From the NCBI GenBank assembly GCA_049472395.1, contig JBLIRR010000021.1:31496-95495 (forward strand): a stretch of 64,000 bases of DNA, given 5' to 3'. The notes beneath the pieces were generated by a model. It was not told where the DNA came from and searched no databases. It saw only the letters and a program-made list of their open reading frames with translations. Shown here piece by piece: positions 25,549-35,100 of this stretch. Source of the DNA: JBLIRR01 sp049472395. Its GTDB lineage: Bacteria; SZUA-182; DTGQ01; JBLIRR01. Each line of letters opens with the position of its first letter. The stretch's first letter is position 1. Both the position numbers and the translations under genes were made by a program.

Positions 25549-26487
25549 ATGTCTGAAAGTTTGTATCAAGGATTATGTAAGCCTTTATCGGCCAGTGAGC
25601 CAATGATATGCAGAAATCTGGAAGAGCATATTGTAAAGCTTGCCGGTGAATTTGGGGAGAGAAACATTTGGAAATACAGTGAATTGGAAGAAGCGGCACG
25701 TTATATTGAGAGCGTGCTTAAAGAGAGGGGATATATGGTGAGGGAGCAACAATTCAATGTTAAAAATAAGAGTGTCTGTAACATTGAGGCTGAAATCGCC
25801 GGGATATCGAAACCAGAAGAGATTGTGCTTATAGGAGCCCATTACGATTCGATCGCAGGAAGTCCCGGAGCCAATGATAATGCTTCAGGTGTTGCAGCCC
25901 TTCTCGAAATTGCCCGGCTTTTCATAAAAGAAAAACCGTTGAGGACAGTGCGTTTTGTCGCATTTGTCAATGAAGAGCCACCTTTTTTCAAGACAAAAAA
26001 TATGGGAAGTTGGATATACGCGTCTCGATCACGACAGAATAAAGAAAAGATAGTCGCAATGTTTTCTTTAGAGACCATAGGGTATTATTCAGATACTCCA
26101 GGAAGCCAGAATTATCCGTTTCCCCTGGGTTATTTTTATCCAACGATCGGTAATTTCATAGCTTTTGTTGGGAATATTTCATCGCGACGGTTGGTTCGCC
26201 ATGCTCTCGCCGTTTTTCGAAAAAATACGGCATTTCCTTCACAGGGTGTGAGCGCACCTTCCTGGATCAGAGGAATCAGTTGGTCGGATCACTGGTCCTT
26301 TTGGGAAAAAGGGTATTCGGCTGTAATGATTACAGATACTGCCCCGTATCGTTATGATCATTATCATACTATCGAAGATACCCCGGAGAAAATCGATTAT
26401 TCCCGGATGGCGCGTGTAGTAACGGGAATTACCAGAATCCTCAATGACATTTCCAATGCTAAAGGAGGCCAGAATGGATATTTTTGA
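25549..26487 (+). CDS. M28 family zinc peptidase
   Basis: The 312-residue protein has the M28 aminopeptidase core. IGAHYDSIAGSPGANDNASG supplies the first His and bridging Asp, FVNEEPP gives the Glu pair, SLETIGYYSD follows, and a late His lies in DHYHTIEDTPEKIDY. No clear signal peptide is seen. M28 enzymes remove N-terminal amino acids, or in some families cyclise glutamine. The exact substrate is open. The start lacks a strong ribosome site. It overlaps the next gene by 14 bases, so the pair is coupled. Confidence 0.9.
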   Translation: MSESLYQGLCKPLSASEPMICRNLEEHIVKLAGEFGERNIWKYSELEEAARYIESVLKERGYMVREQQFNVKNKSVCNIEAEIAGISKPEEIVLIGAHYDSIAGSPGANDNASGVAALLEIARLFIKEKPLRTVRFVAFVNEEPPFFKTKNMGSWIYASRSRQNKEKIVAMFSLETIGYYSDTPGSQNYPFPLGYFYPTIGNFIAFVGNISSRRLVRHALAVFRKNTAFPSQGVSAPSWIRGISWSDHWSFWEKGYSAVMITDTAPYRYDHYHTIEDTPEKIDYSRMARVVTGITRILNDISNAKGGQNGYF

Positions 26488-26986
26488 GGCGATAGCTCAA
26501 AGGCATAGTTACAGGGGGGAATTTATCGATACACCGGTATCGCGGGATAATTTGAGGAAAATAGTACAAGCGGGAATCCACGCCCCATCAGGATGCAATG
26601 CACAGAGCACCACATTTATTATCGTTGATGATGGTACACTATTAGAAAAAATCAATACGCTGCTCTCCGTTCATGCCCTTGCATTTATTGTCTGTATAAC
26701 CGATCCAAAGCCTGTGTATATGGATATGTCTTTTGAAAAACAGGATTGTGCTGCTGCCGTGGAAAATATGTTATTAGCCATTACAGCTCTGGGCTATGCG
26801 AGTGTGTGGATTGAGGGGAAATTACGGAGGGAAGGACGCAGTGAGAAGCTTGCACAGATTCTTAATGTGCCTCACGATAAATGTGTGCAAGTAGTGCTTC
26901 CGGTCGGAATACCAGTTGAGCCGGGAGTGCAAAGAGAGAAAAAGGTATTTGAAGAACGTGTGTGGTTTAATAGTTATGGAAAATAA
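26474..26986 (+). CDS. Nitroreductase-family flavoprotein
   Basis: The 170-residue protein begins with IFEAIAQRHSYR, the FMN-binding start of the nitroreductase family, followed by IVQAGIHAPSGCNAQST and a C-terminal GYASVWIEGK-type segment. FMN-dependent reduction using NAD(P)H is expected; the substrate is unknown. An AAAGGAGG site 5 bases upstream fixes the start at 26474, inside the end of the M28 gene. The next gene follows after 11 bases, so this appears to be an operon with the peptidase and the following small envelope genes. Confidence 0.9.
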   Translation: MDIFEAIAQRHSYRGEFIDTPVSRDNLRKIVQAGIHAPSGCNAQSTTFIIVDDGTLLEKINTLLSVHALAFIVCITDPKPVYMDMSFEKQDCAAAVENMLLAITALGYASVWIEGKLRREGRSEKLAQILNVPHDKCVQVVLPVGIPVEPGVQREKKVFEERVWFNSYGK

Positions 26987-26997
26987 GGAGAAAAGCA

Positions 26998-27495
26998 ATG
27001 GGAGAGAAAATTTTTAGGAATTGGACCATATATATCCTGCTATTATCGTGTATACTGGCAATTATCCTGATACCGGCAACAGCCGGGGCCCTGATGATAC
27101 GTCATGCCATCGGCATAGATGGTATACGACTGATAGATAAAGCTCAATATGATGGTATGTTTAATTTTTTCTATCAGGGATCGTTAAATAATAAGAGTGC
27201 TTTCGTGGTCGGTTATTCTTCCGGGGATGAAGCAAGTATAATTGATCTTGCATATAAGATGTATATGCACCTTTACTCAAATGGCATCTTCTATCAATTG
27301 GGTGCTGTCTATATAGATGAAGATAATGATGATAGTGAAATGGGAGTCTCCGCAGCAATCGGATATGAGAAAAAATTATCACCTCACGTTGTAGTAGGTG
27401 GTGCCGTAAAAATAATAGCTGGGGTAGAGAATCCGGTGACAGGTGATGAAGACCCTCTTTATCATCCTGTCCTTAACCTTATAATAGCATTTTGA
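26998..27495 (+). CDS. Exported small protein, probable outer-membrane beta-barrel or surface protein
   Basis: A signal-like N-terminus (EKIFRNWTIYILLLS plus a hydrophobic run ending ATAG) is followed by alternating strands: SAFVVGYSSGDEA, GIFYQLGAVYIDED, MGVSAAIGYEKKL, VVVGGAVKIIAGVEN and a final LNLIIAF with terminal Phe. This resembles a small outer-membrane beta-barrel. AAGGAG precedes the ATG. I do not recognise a family. It sits between the nitroreductase and another barrel-like gene. Confidence 0.68.
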   Translation: MGEKIFRNWTIYILLLSCILAIILIPATAGALMIRHAIGIDGIRLIDKAQYDGMFNFFYQGSLNNKSAFVVGYSSGDEASIIDLAYKMYMHLYSNGIFYQLGAVYIDEDNDDSEMGVSAAIGYEKKLSPHVVVGGAVKIIAGVENPVTGDEDPLYHPVLNLIIAF

Positions 27496-27528
27496 TGCTT
27501 GAACAATCCTTGGTACAGGGGAGGTAGA

Positions 27529-28002
27529 ATGAAAAAATATATCCTTGGTAAGATTATCCTTTTTATAAGTATAATAATTTTTCTTTTTTCTTCAATAGCT
27601 TTAGCTCAGAATAAGACACTAGGAATAGGAGTAATCGTTGGAAAGCCAACTGGCTTGAGCTGCAAATATTGGCTCAGTCAAGGCACAGCAATTGACTTTG
27701 CCGCAGAATGGTCGTTTGGGGATCGGGAATCAGGGCATATTCACGGCGATTATCTATTACATCGATTTGATCTTGTAAAGATTGAGGAGCGAAGTTTTAT
27801 CGTATCATATGGGATTGGAGCACGAATCTGGTTTAAAGAGGATGAGGACACCCGGGTGGGGATCCGCATACCTATAAGTTTAGCCTATATGTTCAGCCGA
27901 GATCCCTTTGAGGTATTTATTGAGGGTGCGCCAATTATTGATATTGCTCCAAAGACAAAGCTTGATCATAATCTGGGCTTAGGTGTAAGGTTTTATTTTT
28001 AG
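27529..28002 (+). CDS. Small outer-membrane beta-barrel protein
   Basis: A signal peptide (KKYILGKIILFISIIIFLFS, cut after LAQ) is followed by paired strands: LGIGVIVGKPTGLSCKYWLS, HGDYLLHRFDLVKI, FIVSYGIGARIWF, RIPISLAYMF, then an ending GLGVRFYF. The terminal Phe is the outer-membrane insertion signature. The pattern fits small eight-stranded barrels of the DUF3996/BAPKO_0422 style, though I cannot run the comparison. GGGGAGG before ATG 27529 sets the start; the frame extends to a TTG at 27499 that I reject. The two barrel-like genes are adjacent (33 bases apart). Confidence 0.75.
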   Translation: MKKYILGKIILFISIIIFLFSSIALAQNKTLGIGVIVGKPTGLSCKYWLSQGTAIDFAAEWSFGDRESGHIHGDYLLHRFDLVKIEERSFIVSYGIGARIWFKEDEDTRVGIRIPISLAYMFSRDPFEVFIEGAPIIDIAPKTKLDHNLGLGVRFYF

Positions 28003-28236
28003 TACACTAATTTCATTTGACAAAATTTCTGTTGGAGCCAACAGGATTCCTCTTGTATACACTCTTGACTAAAATTTGGAAGAATTGCCAGTAAAAACCA
28101 CCGGTTTTAAAAAGTTGAGGTGAAGGACGAAGATTTCTTAAGGTGGTCTTGTTCATAAATTATGTCGATAATAAGTATGAGGGTGGGAGTGTACTCTCCC
28201 GGGGACGGGGATTAAAAAATTTAAGGAAGATACATT

Positions 28237-29070
28237 ATGGACGCTTATTCTAATCAAAGGAAGCCATTCCTAAAAGATTGGCTAAACGTAGGGGATATAA
28301 TGAGTAAAAGTGTACAAAGGATTTCACCTGATAAAAGTCTTGCAGCAGCCGCACAAATAATGTCTGCAAATAATATATCATGTATTATTGTCATAGATAA
28401 TAATAAATTGGTCGGTATACTCACAGAAACAGATTTTCTCAAGAAGGTTGCAGATAAGAACAAGAATTTTGAGACTATTTTTGTGGATGAGATAATGACT
28501 TCGCCTGTTATCACCATACCAGCGAGTTTATCCCTCATTGATGCGGGCAGAATGATGCTTGAGAAAAGAATAAAACGGCTGCCTGTTATTCAAGATAAAC
28601 GGCTTGTTGGCATTGTAACACAAACTGATATGACACGTGCCTTTACTTCAACCGATATATGTGATGATGTGGTGGAGATAATGAGCCAGAATGTGGCAGC
28701 GATAAATATAGGATCTATGGTTGTTGAGGCGGTTGAGGTAATGGTCGCAAAAAATATTACTTCCATTGTGATCATGGAGGGGGAAAAAGTAGTGGGGATC
28801 TTTACGGAACGAGATCTGTGCAGAAAAATAATTGCCCCACGAAATGAACCGACCAATCTTAAGATTGAAAAGGTGATGTCCCGTCCGGTAATGAGTATCC
28901 CCTATCATTATTCACTCTCAGATGCCAGTAGGATAATGGAGAAAATGCATATTCGAAGGTTGGTAGTTATGAAGGAAAATAAGTTATGCGGAATACTGAC
29001 ACAATCTGATATTTTCCGGGCTATGCAAGAGCACCTTGACAAGGAAGAAAAAAAATTGCACCCTGCTTGA
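28237..29070 (+). CDS. Protein of four CBS domains
   Basis: Four CBS motifs in tandem fill the 277 residues, as two Bateman modules, each showing the VGILTETDF / VGIVTQTDM / VGIFTERDL / CGILTQSDI pattern after a strand-helix-strand. There is no catalytic or transport domain. Such stand-alone CBS proteins bind adenine nucleotides and regulate partner proteins. It precedes the hybrid kinase gene at 29128 by 57 bases and could modulate that pathway, but this is inferred from position only. AAGGAAG before the ATG supports the start. The gap 28003-28236 shows only a small AAAACC/GGTTTT palindrome. Confidence 0.9.
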   Translation: MDAYSNQRKPFLKDWLNVGDIMSKSVQRISPDKSLAAAAQIMSANNISCIIVIDNNKLVGILTETDFLKKVADKNKNFETIFVDEIMTSPVITIPASLSLIDAGRMMLEKRIKRLPVIQDKRLVGIVTQTDMTRAFTSTDICDDVVEIMSQNVAAINIGSMVVEAVEVMVAKNITSIVIMEGEKVVGIFTERDLCRKIIAPRNEPTNLKIEKVMSRPVMSIPYHYSLSDASRIMEKMHIRRLVVMKENKLCGILTQSDIFRAMQEHLDKEEKKLHPA

Positions 29071-29127
29071 GAATGCGAATGCAAGAGAAGATACTGGAGT
29101 ATATGCGGTAAAATAAGAGGAAATATA

Positions 29128-32103
29128 TTGAAGATATCATTCAATATAAAAAGTTTATTTGTTGCTATATTAACTACTATAGTTATAGTGGCAATAATAG
29201 TAATTAGCCTATTTTCCGTATCATATCTTAAAAATTTCAAGAATACCCTTATATCCAAAGAGCACCAGCAGCTTTTAGCAGCGGCACGTTTAACAGGAAA
29301 GGCAGTACAAGAATTTCTTACTATGCAGTCAGAGCTTTTGAGCATTCTTCTTGATGATCCTTACTTTCAGAAGTCGGTTATGAAGAATAAAGGCTCAATT
29401 CTGGTAAGAAATTTTTATAACGTCAATCAAGAGAGAATCATTACTCTCTCTGTGTTTAATGCCGAGGGTATATTGATTCAACGATATCCTTTGGAAAAAA
29501 ACTTAACTGGCAAGGCGTATAATGATAGACCGGAAATAGTCTATGTGCTGAAAGAGGAAAAATTACATATAAGCAATGTATCCTTTGATCAATCAGAGGT
29601 ATCCTCTATTACTCTTTCAGAGCCTATATTGTATGAGAGAAAACTGATTGGCATACTAAGATGCACCATAAAAACGAACCCTTTCTTTGAGCGTTTTATC
29701 CAGTCAATTACACCCTGCGCAGGAGGATTTGCCTGGGTATTTGATGAGAAAAGTACCATCCTTTCATATGCTGATAAAAATTTTACTAATAAAAAACAGA
29801 ATTTTTTTAAGAGTATACCATCTAATGACGAGGGATATGGGCTATCAACTGCGTGCATAACCGATGATTCCCACATATGTAATGAGACCTTATGGGCCTA
29901 TACAAAAATTGGAGTAGGCGAAGGGGCGTGGTATCTTGTTATGGCCCTCCCTTATTCTGAGATTATGGGGCTTATAGAAAAACATGCCCGGAATACTTTT
30001 GGAATGGCGGGTCTTCTAATCTTTATGATTGTTATGGCAAGTGTAGCGACACTTGTCTCTTATAAAAGGAAGTCAAGGCTTGAAGCACGAGAGGACAACT
30101 TGGCCGCCCTCCAAGACAGAGAGGAGAAATATCGATCTGTTGTGAACAATATCCCGGATATTACCTGGACAGCGACAGCTGAAGGGGAATTTGTTTTTAT
30201 AAATTCAAAAGCAGAAATAATATTTGGTTTTTCTAAGCAGAATATTTATAACGCTGGTCATGATTTCCTCTTTTCGAAAATCCATCCCGACGATCGAGAG
30301 AGAGTAAAAGAGAATTATGACCTGCTCTTTGAATCCAACAAATCTCTTGATATTGAATACAGATTTGAGCGCAGAGGCGGAGAATGGATATGGCTGCACA
30401 TGAGATCATTAGGGACCTATGAAAAAGATAACCGCATATATGCTGATGGGATTATCACAGAGATTACGAAACGCAAGAGAGAGGAGGAATCGCTTCAGGA
30501 AACCAAGCAGAACCTTGAACAGTCAATTAAACAAGTAAAACAGTCCGTGAAGAATGCAAATGTGGTGGGAGTTGAGTTCTTGAACAAGATTACCCATGAT
30601 ATTCGTACCTCAATAAATGGGATTTTAGGTTTTATTGAGTTATTACTCAAGACTGATTTAAATCAAAACCAATGGGAATATGCTGAAACTGTGAGGAAAT
30701 CAGCTCAAAATTTATTAACGCTCATCAATGATATTATGGATTTTTTACATATCGAAGCAGGCAAGCCTGAGTTTGAAGATATGGATTTTGATATACGAAC
30801 AGCTGTCAAAGATATATCAAAGTCAGCAACCATTAAGGCGCAAGAGAAAGGTCTTACAATTGCTACCTTAATAAATTCGAATGTTCCTTTATGGTTGCGT
30901 GGTGATCCCGGGAGGTTAAAACAAGTGATAACTCACCTGGTCGATAACGCTATAAAATATACTCAAGAGGGAGAAGTGATTATCAGCGCCCATCTTGAGA
31001 GGGAGACGGATACACATGCGACAATTCTTTTTAAAGTAAGTGATACGGGTGCTGGTATTGCACAGGATGAACAGGAAAACTTATTTATTCGCTCTGATGT
31101 TACCTGTGGAGAAACAGGTTCCGGATTAGCAATTTCAATGCAACTGGTCAAATTTATGAATGGTGAAATGGGTGTGGAGAGTGAGGAGGGAAGTGGTGCT
31201 ACTTTTTGGTTTACGGCGGTATTAGAAAAGCAAAAATTGGCATACTCGGCCAAAGTCATTCCCCATGCTGACATTAAAGGACTAAGAGTGCTCATTGTAG
31301 ATGATAACAAGGATAATCGGAACATACTCCTTCATTATTTGGATTCATGGGAATGTATATGCGAAGAGGCTCCAGGTGGCCCGGAAGCATTAGAAATGTT
31401 GAAACAGACTGCAGCAACCCAAGATCATGCATTCGATTTAGCACTCATTGATTTTCAGATGCCTGAGATGGATGGATGGCAGTTGGCAAAAGAAATAAAA
31501 GCAGATGAACAGACAGAGAATACCCAGCTTATTCTTCTTACATCTGTTGGCAAACGGGGAGATGCGATTAAGATGAAAGCTGCCGGATTCGGTGGTTATC
31601 TCACAAAACCCGTTAATCAAAGTGACTTAGAGAGCTGTATTTCTATGGTAATCGGAATCAATCAATTGCCTCCTGAACAAAAAAAGCCTTTTTTGGTAAC
31701 ACGGCATACTATTAGTGAAGAGAGACATAAAAACCTGCGTATCCTCCTTGTGGAAGACAGTATCGTCGATCAAAAACTGATGGCGCATTTACTTGAAAAA
31801 GCGGGTTATTTATGTGATATAGCGGTGAATGGCCTGGAAGCGGTAAGCGCAATAGCAAAAATACCATATAATTTGGTATTTATGGACTGTGAGATGCCTG
31901 AAATGAATGGTTTTGAGGCAACAGTGGAGATCCGAAAACAAGAGGGTGATATGAGGTGTATTCCTATCGTAGCCATCACCGCTGACGGCGATAGAGAAAA
32001 ATGCTTTAAAGCTGGCATGGACGACTACATTGCAAAGCCGATCGATTCGGATAAATTGTATGCTATTGTAAAGAAATGGGCCAACATTAATATCAAAGTC
32101 TAG
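29128..32103 (+). CDS. Hybrid histidine kinase with PAS and two receiver domains
   Basis: Order: transmembrane helix about residues 10-30, extracytoplasmic Cache-like sensor, second helix about 290-312, PAS about 330-460, a short coiled coil, HisKA with THDIRTSING (His near 490), HATPase_c (RLKQVITHLVDNAIKYT, GSGLAIS), REC1 about 720-838 (IDFQMPEMDGW) and REC2 about 870-983 (MDCEMPEMNGF). The H-box is a variant but keeps the His. The start is a TTG with AGAGGAAA upstream; no ATG lies before the first membrane helix. It is a paralogue of the kinase at 22794. No Hpt domain. Confidence 0.92.
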   Translation: MKISFNIKSLFVAILTTIVIVAIIVISLFSVSYLKNFKNTLISKEHQQLLAAARLTGKAVQEFLTMQSELLSILLDDPYFQKSVMKNKGSILVRNFYNVNQERIITLSVFNAEGILIQRYPLEKNLTGKAYNDRPEIVYVLKEEKLHISNVSFDQSEVSSITLSEPILYERKLIGILRCTIKTNPFFERFIQSITPCAGGFAWVFDEKSTILSYADKNFTNKKQNFFKSIPSNDEGYGLSTACITDDSHICNETLWAYTKIGVGEGAWYLVMALPYSEIMGLIEKHARNTFGMAGLLIFMIVMASVATLVSYKRKSRLEAREDNLAALQDREEKYRSVVNNIPDITWTATAEGEFVFINSKAEIIFGFSKQNIYNAGHDFLFSKIHPDDRERVKENYDLLFESNKSLDIEYRFERRGGEWIWLHMRSLGTYEKDNRIYADGIITEITKRKREEESLQETKQNLEQSIKQVKQSVKNANVVGVEFLNKITHDIRTSINGILGFIELLLKTDLNQNQWEYAETVRKSAQNLLTLINDIMDFLHIEAGKPEFEDMDFDIRTAVKDISKSATIKAQEKGLTIATLINSNVPLWLRGDPGRLKQVITHLVDNAIKYTQEGEVIISAHLERETDTHATILFKVSDTGAGIAQDEQENLFIRSDVTCGETGSGLAISMQLVKFMNGEMGVESEEGSGATFWFTAVLEKQKLAYSAKVIPHADIKGLRVLIVDDNKDNRNILLHYLDSWECICEEAPGGPEALEMLKQTAATQDHAFDLALIDFQMPEMDGWQLAKEIKADEQTENTQLILLTSVGKRGDAIKMKAAGFGGYLTKPVNQSDLESCISMVIGINQLPPEQKKPFLVTRHTISEERHKNLRILLVEDSIVDQKLMAHLLEKAGYLCDIAVNGLEAVSAIAKIPYNLVFMDCEMPEMNGFEATVEIRKQEGDMRCIPIVAITADGDREKCFKAGMDDYIAKPIDSDKLYAIVKKWANINIKV

Positions 32104-32134
32104 TATAGTTTTTTCTAAGTATGATTCCAACAAT

Positions 32135-35100
32135 ATGAGCACATCATCATCATCAAAGCAGGCTATTTGTCTGCAATCTCTCACCAGGGATGAAATCATT
32201 ACCCACCTTACATCGGTGAAAACCAACCGACAGGTCTTAAATACACTCCAATGCTTGAAAAGATCGGAGATCAGGAATTCTCTGAACCTTGATGAGATAA
32301 TTTCTCGCTATTGGCAGCTTATCGATCAAAATCAGCAAGATTATTGGGGCTTTCTGGGGGCTTTGGCGTGGTGCGGCCGTAATCTCTGTCCCTCGAATTT
32401 TTTGTATATAGGGGAGGTTAAAGGAGAAGTCATTGCTCAGGTTGCCGCCCTTCACCCCTCGGTAAATATATATATTTTTGACTATTGTGTATCTAAAGAA
32501 AGCGGCCAGTCAATGTCCCATCAGGGCTTTCTTTCAGATCTATTAAAGACTGTCGGGCATAGCGGGGATATACACTATATTGAAGGATCAGGGGTCCTAG
32601 ATCTGAATAATTTCTTAGTGAGCACTCAGAGCCCTCCGCAGTTTCATCTCATATTTATAAGAGGTAGTCAGGCTTTTGAACAAGTCCTTTCTTATATATT
32701 TTTGCTAATGCCACGCCTGATTCCTAATGGAGCCCTTATATTAGCGTATTCATCGAAGAGTCTGTTGCAAAAAGTTGGGGAAATTATTCGAAACTCACAC
32801 TCAGATTATTCATATCTCATCGGTTCAGGAACCAGTCTTATGCTTCGTACAAGACTCAAACAAACCCGACTTAATGCAGTTCCATATTCACGCATTGATA
32901 AGAGCGTCGGAGAGATTAAAGATGATCATTATGTGGCGGATAGTACAGTGCATTTCTTTACGCCAGTAATCAATGGCGAGCCTTTTATCCGATATCATAT
33001 CAATGTGTTTACACAATTACCCTTCAACTGGTATTGGCATATAATAGAAGGCTTCGCAGATCCTGCAGGGGAAGGGAACGAAAATACCTTATGGTCGGGG
33101 CAGATTACTGATGAATTCCATCGCAATGGTCTGAGTAATGACGGAACATCAGAATATCTTAATGAGATCGCACAGCAATTCCAGCACAATATTTTTGTAT
33201 ACCGGAAAATTGAGGGGGAATTATGGAGCAGTATACTGGAGATGATCAATGCGCCCTTAGAGAATATAAATGAGGAATGTTTACTATGGCGCGTGGATAA
33301 TGATGAACTATGGAGCGTTGACCATATTAAGGACGTATGTTCTTTGTTTAAGCAACATCCAAAAAAAACAGCTGCGTATTTTTATTGTTATTATTTTGTC
33401 GGACCGAATAAATATATCTCATCCTTTAATACATGGACAACATTACCGAATGATTGGATTCGTGTATGGCGTTTTAAACCGGGAATGAAATGGAGCAGAT
33501 ATAAACCAATGGTGCTGAAGAATGCCCATGGCCAGAATGTTGGGGTGCTCAATCCTTTTACTCGTGATGAAACAAAAAAAAGGGGTATATCTTTTCAGCA
33601 TTGTGCATATATGTTTGAATCTCAAATCCGTTTCAAACAAGCGTATTATGGGTATGAAGGAAGTACTGAGTCTTGGAAGAAACTACAAGATACACGTGGT
33701 CCGGTAAATGTGAGAGATTTTTTACCCTGGGCAAAAACTGACGCACTCGTCAATGATTGGCCTGCAATAAAAGGGCCTCTATTATTTGATCGTGAGAAAC
33801 TTGATCGTCAAAAGGGTGATCCCCCTGAATTGCCTTTTTGTTCAGTTGATTTAAATTCTCACCTAGCGAAGGAACTTTATGCTTTAATCAGTACACTCCA
33901 TCCGACAAAAATTATCGAAACAGGCACTTACAAAGGACAGGGTGTTACAAGCATTATTTGGCATGCATTACAAGATTTTAATGTAGATGCAGATTTTATC
34001 ACTATTGAGGGGGATAAAGACCATTATCAAAAAGCAGTGTCTTATTTCAAAAAGAATAACATGAAAATTCATGCAGAATATGGTCTCACTTTACCCGGAT
34101 ATATGATGGTATCTTCGGATGATAAAGGAAATACGCCTGAGCAGGATAATGTGCTTTTTAAAGCACTTGAAAAAAATAACTTTAGGCCTGATTTGGTCTG
34201 TTTACACAGTACCGGTGATCTGAGTTCATTGGAGTTTCAATATCTTTTGAATTTTCTCGAAAGTGAATGTTGCATTCTTTTGAAAGAGTCATTTCCTGTT
34301 TTTAAAACAGACACCCGTTTTAGGATATTAGCAGAATCAACAGGGGAATGTAAGTTCTATATAGTGAAGTATGTACCAGTTAAATCAATACTTTTTATCC
34401 GTACTGATTCTCTTTACGAGAATATTCTCGCCACCTCCATGCTGCAATATATCCATGAAAAATATAAGAATTCAAAAATAACGGCTGTCTGCCAAGAAAA
34501 TATCACAGAGATCTATAAGGCATGCCCTTTCATAGATGATCTGGTGGGAATTGATAAAATAAATGCATGCAAGGATAGAGAGTATATAAATAGCCTTATT
34601 CAGCGCCTCAGAGCGCTTAAACCGGACCTTGCGTTAAATACAATGTATTCTCGTGAACAATTAGCTGATGTGCTTACGACCAAAAGTGGCGCATACGAGA
34701 AAATTGCCTTTCACGGAGATCTTTATAATAACAGCGAAGAGATTCGAGATAAATATAACCGTTATTACACACACATTATCTCATCTGACAATGAATCAAG
34801 GCTTGAGATTGAATGGTATAGGGACTTTCTCAAGTGCCTTTCCATCGAAGGACAGTCTTTGGAACCAAAAATATGGACAACAATTTTTGATGAGATTTAT
34901 GCCGACGAGTTCTTCCATAAGAATAATCTGGAACAGGTGGACACAATCGCTCTATTCCCGAATGCGCTGCATAATAAAGAGATATATCCCTATTATGAAG
35001 AAGTCGTTAAGCATTTTAAAAATATGACTTTTATTATCTTAGGAGACAGGGGAATACATAGAAAGGCACAAGAAATTTACCAGCAATTCCCGGACAGATG

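Noticed and set aside
28092..28107. Small AAAACC/GGTTTT palindrome as a terminator
   Set aside because: Stem is only 6 bases and no T run follows.
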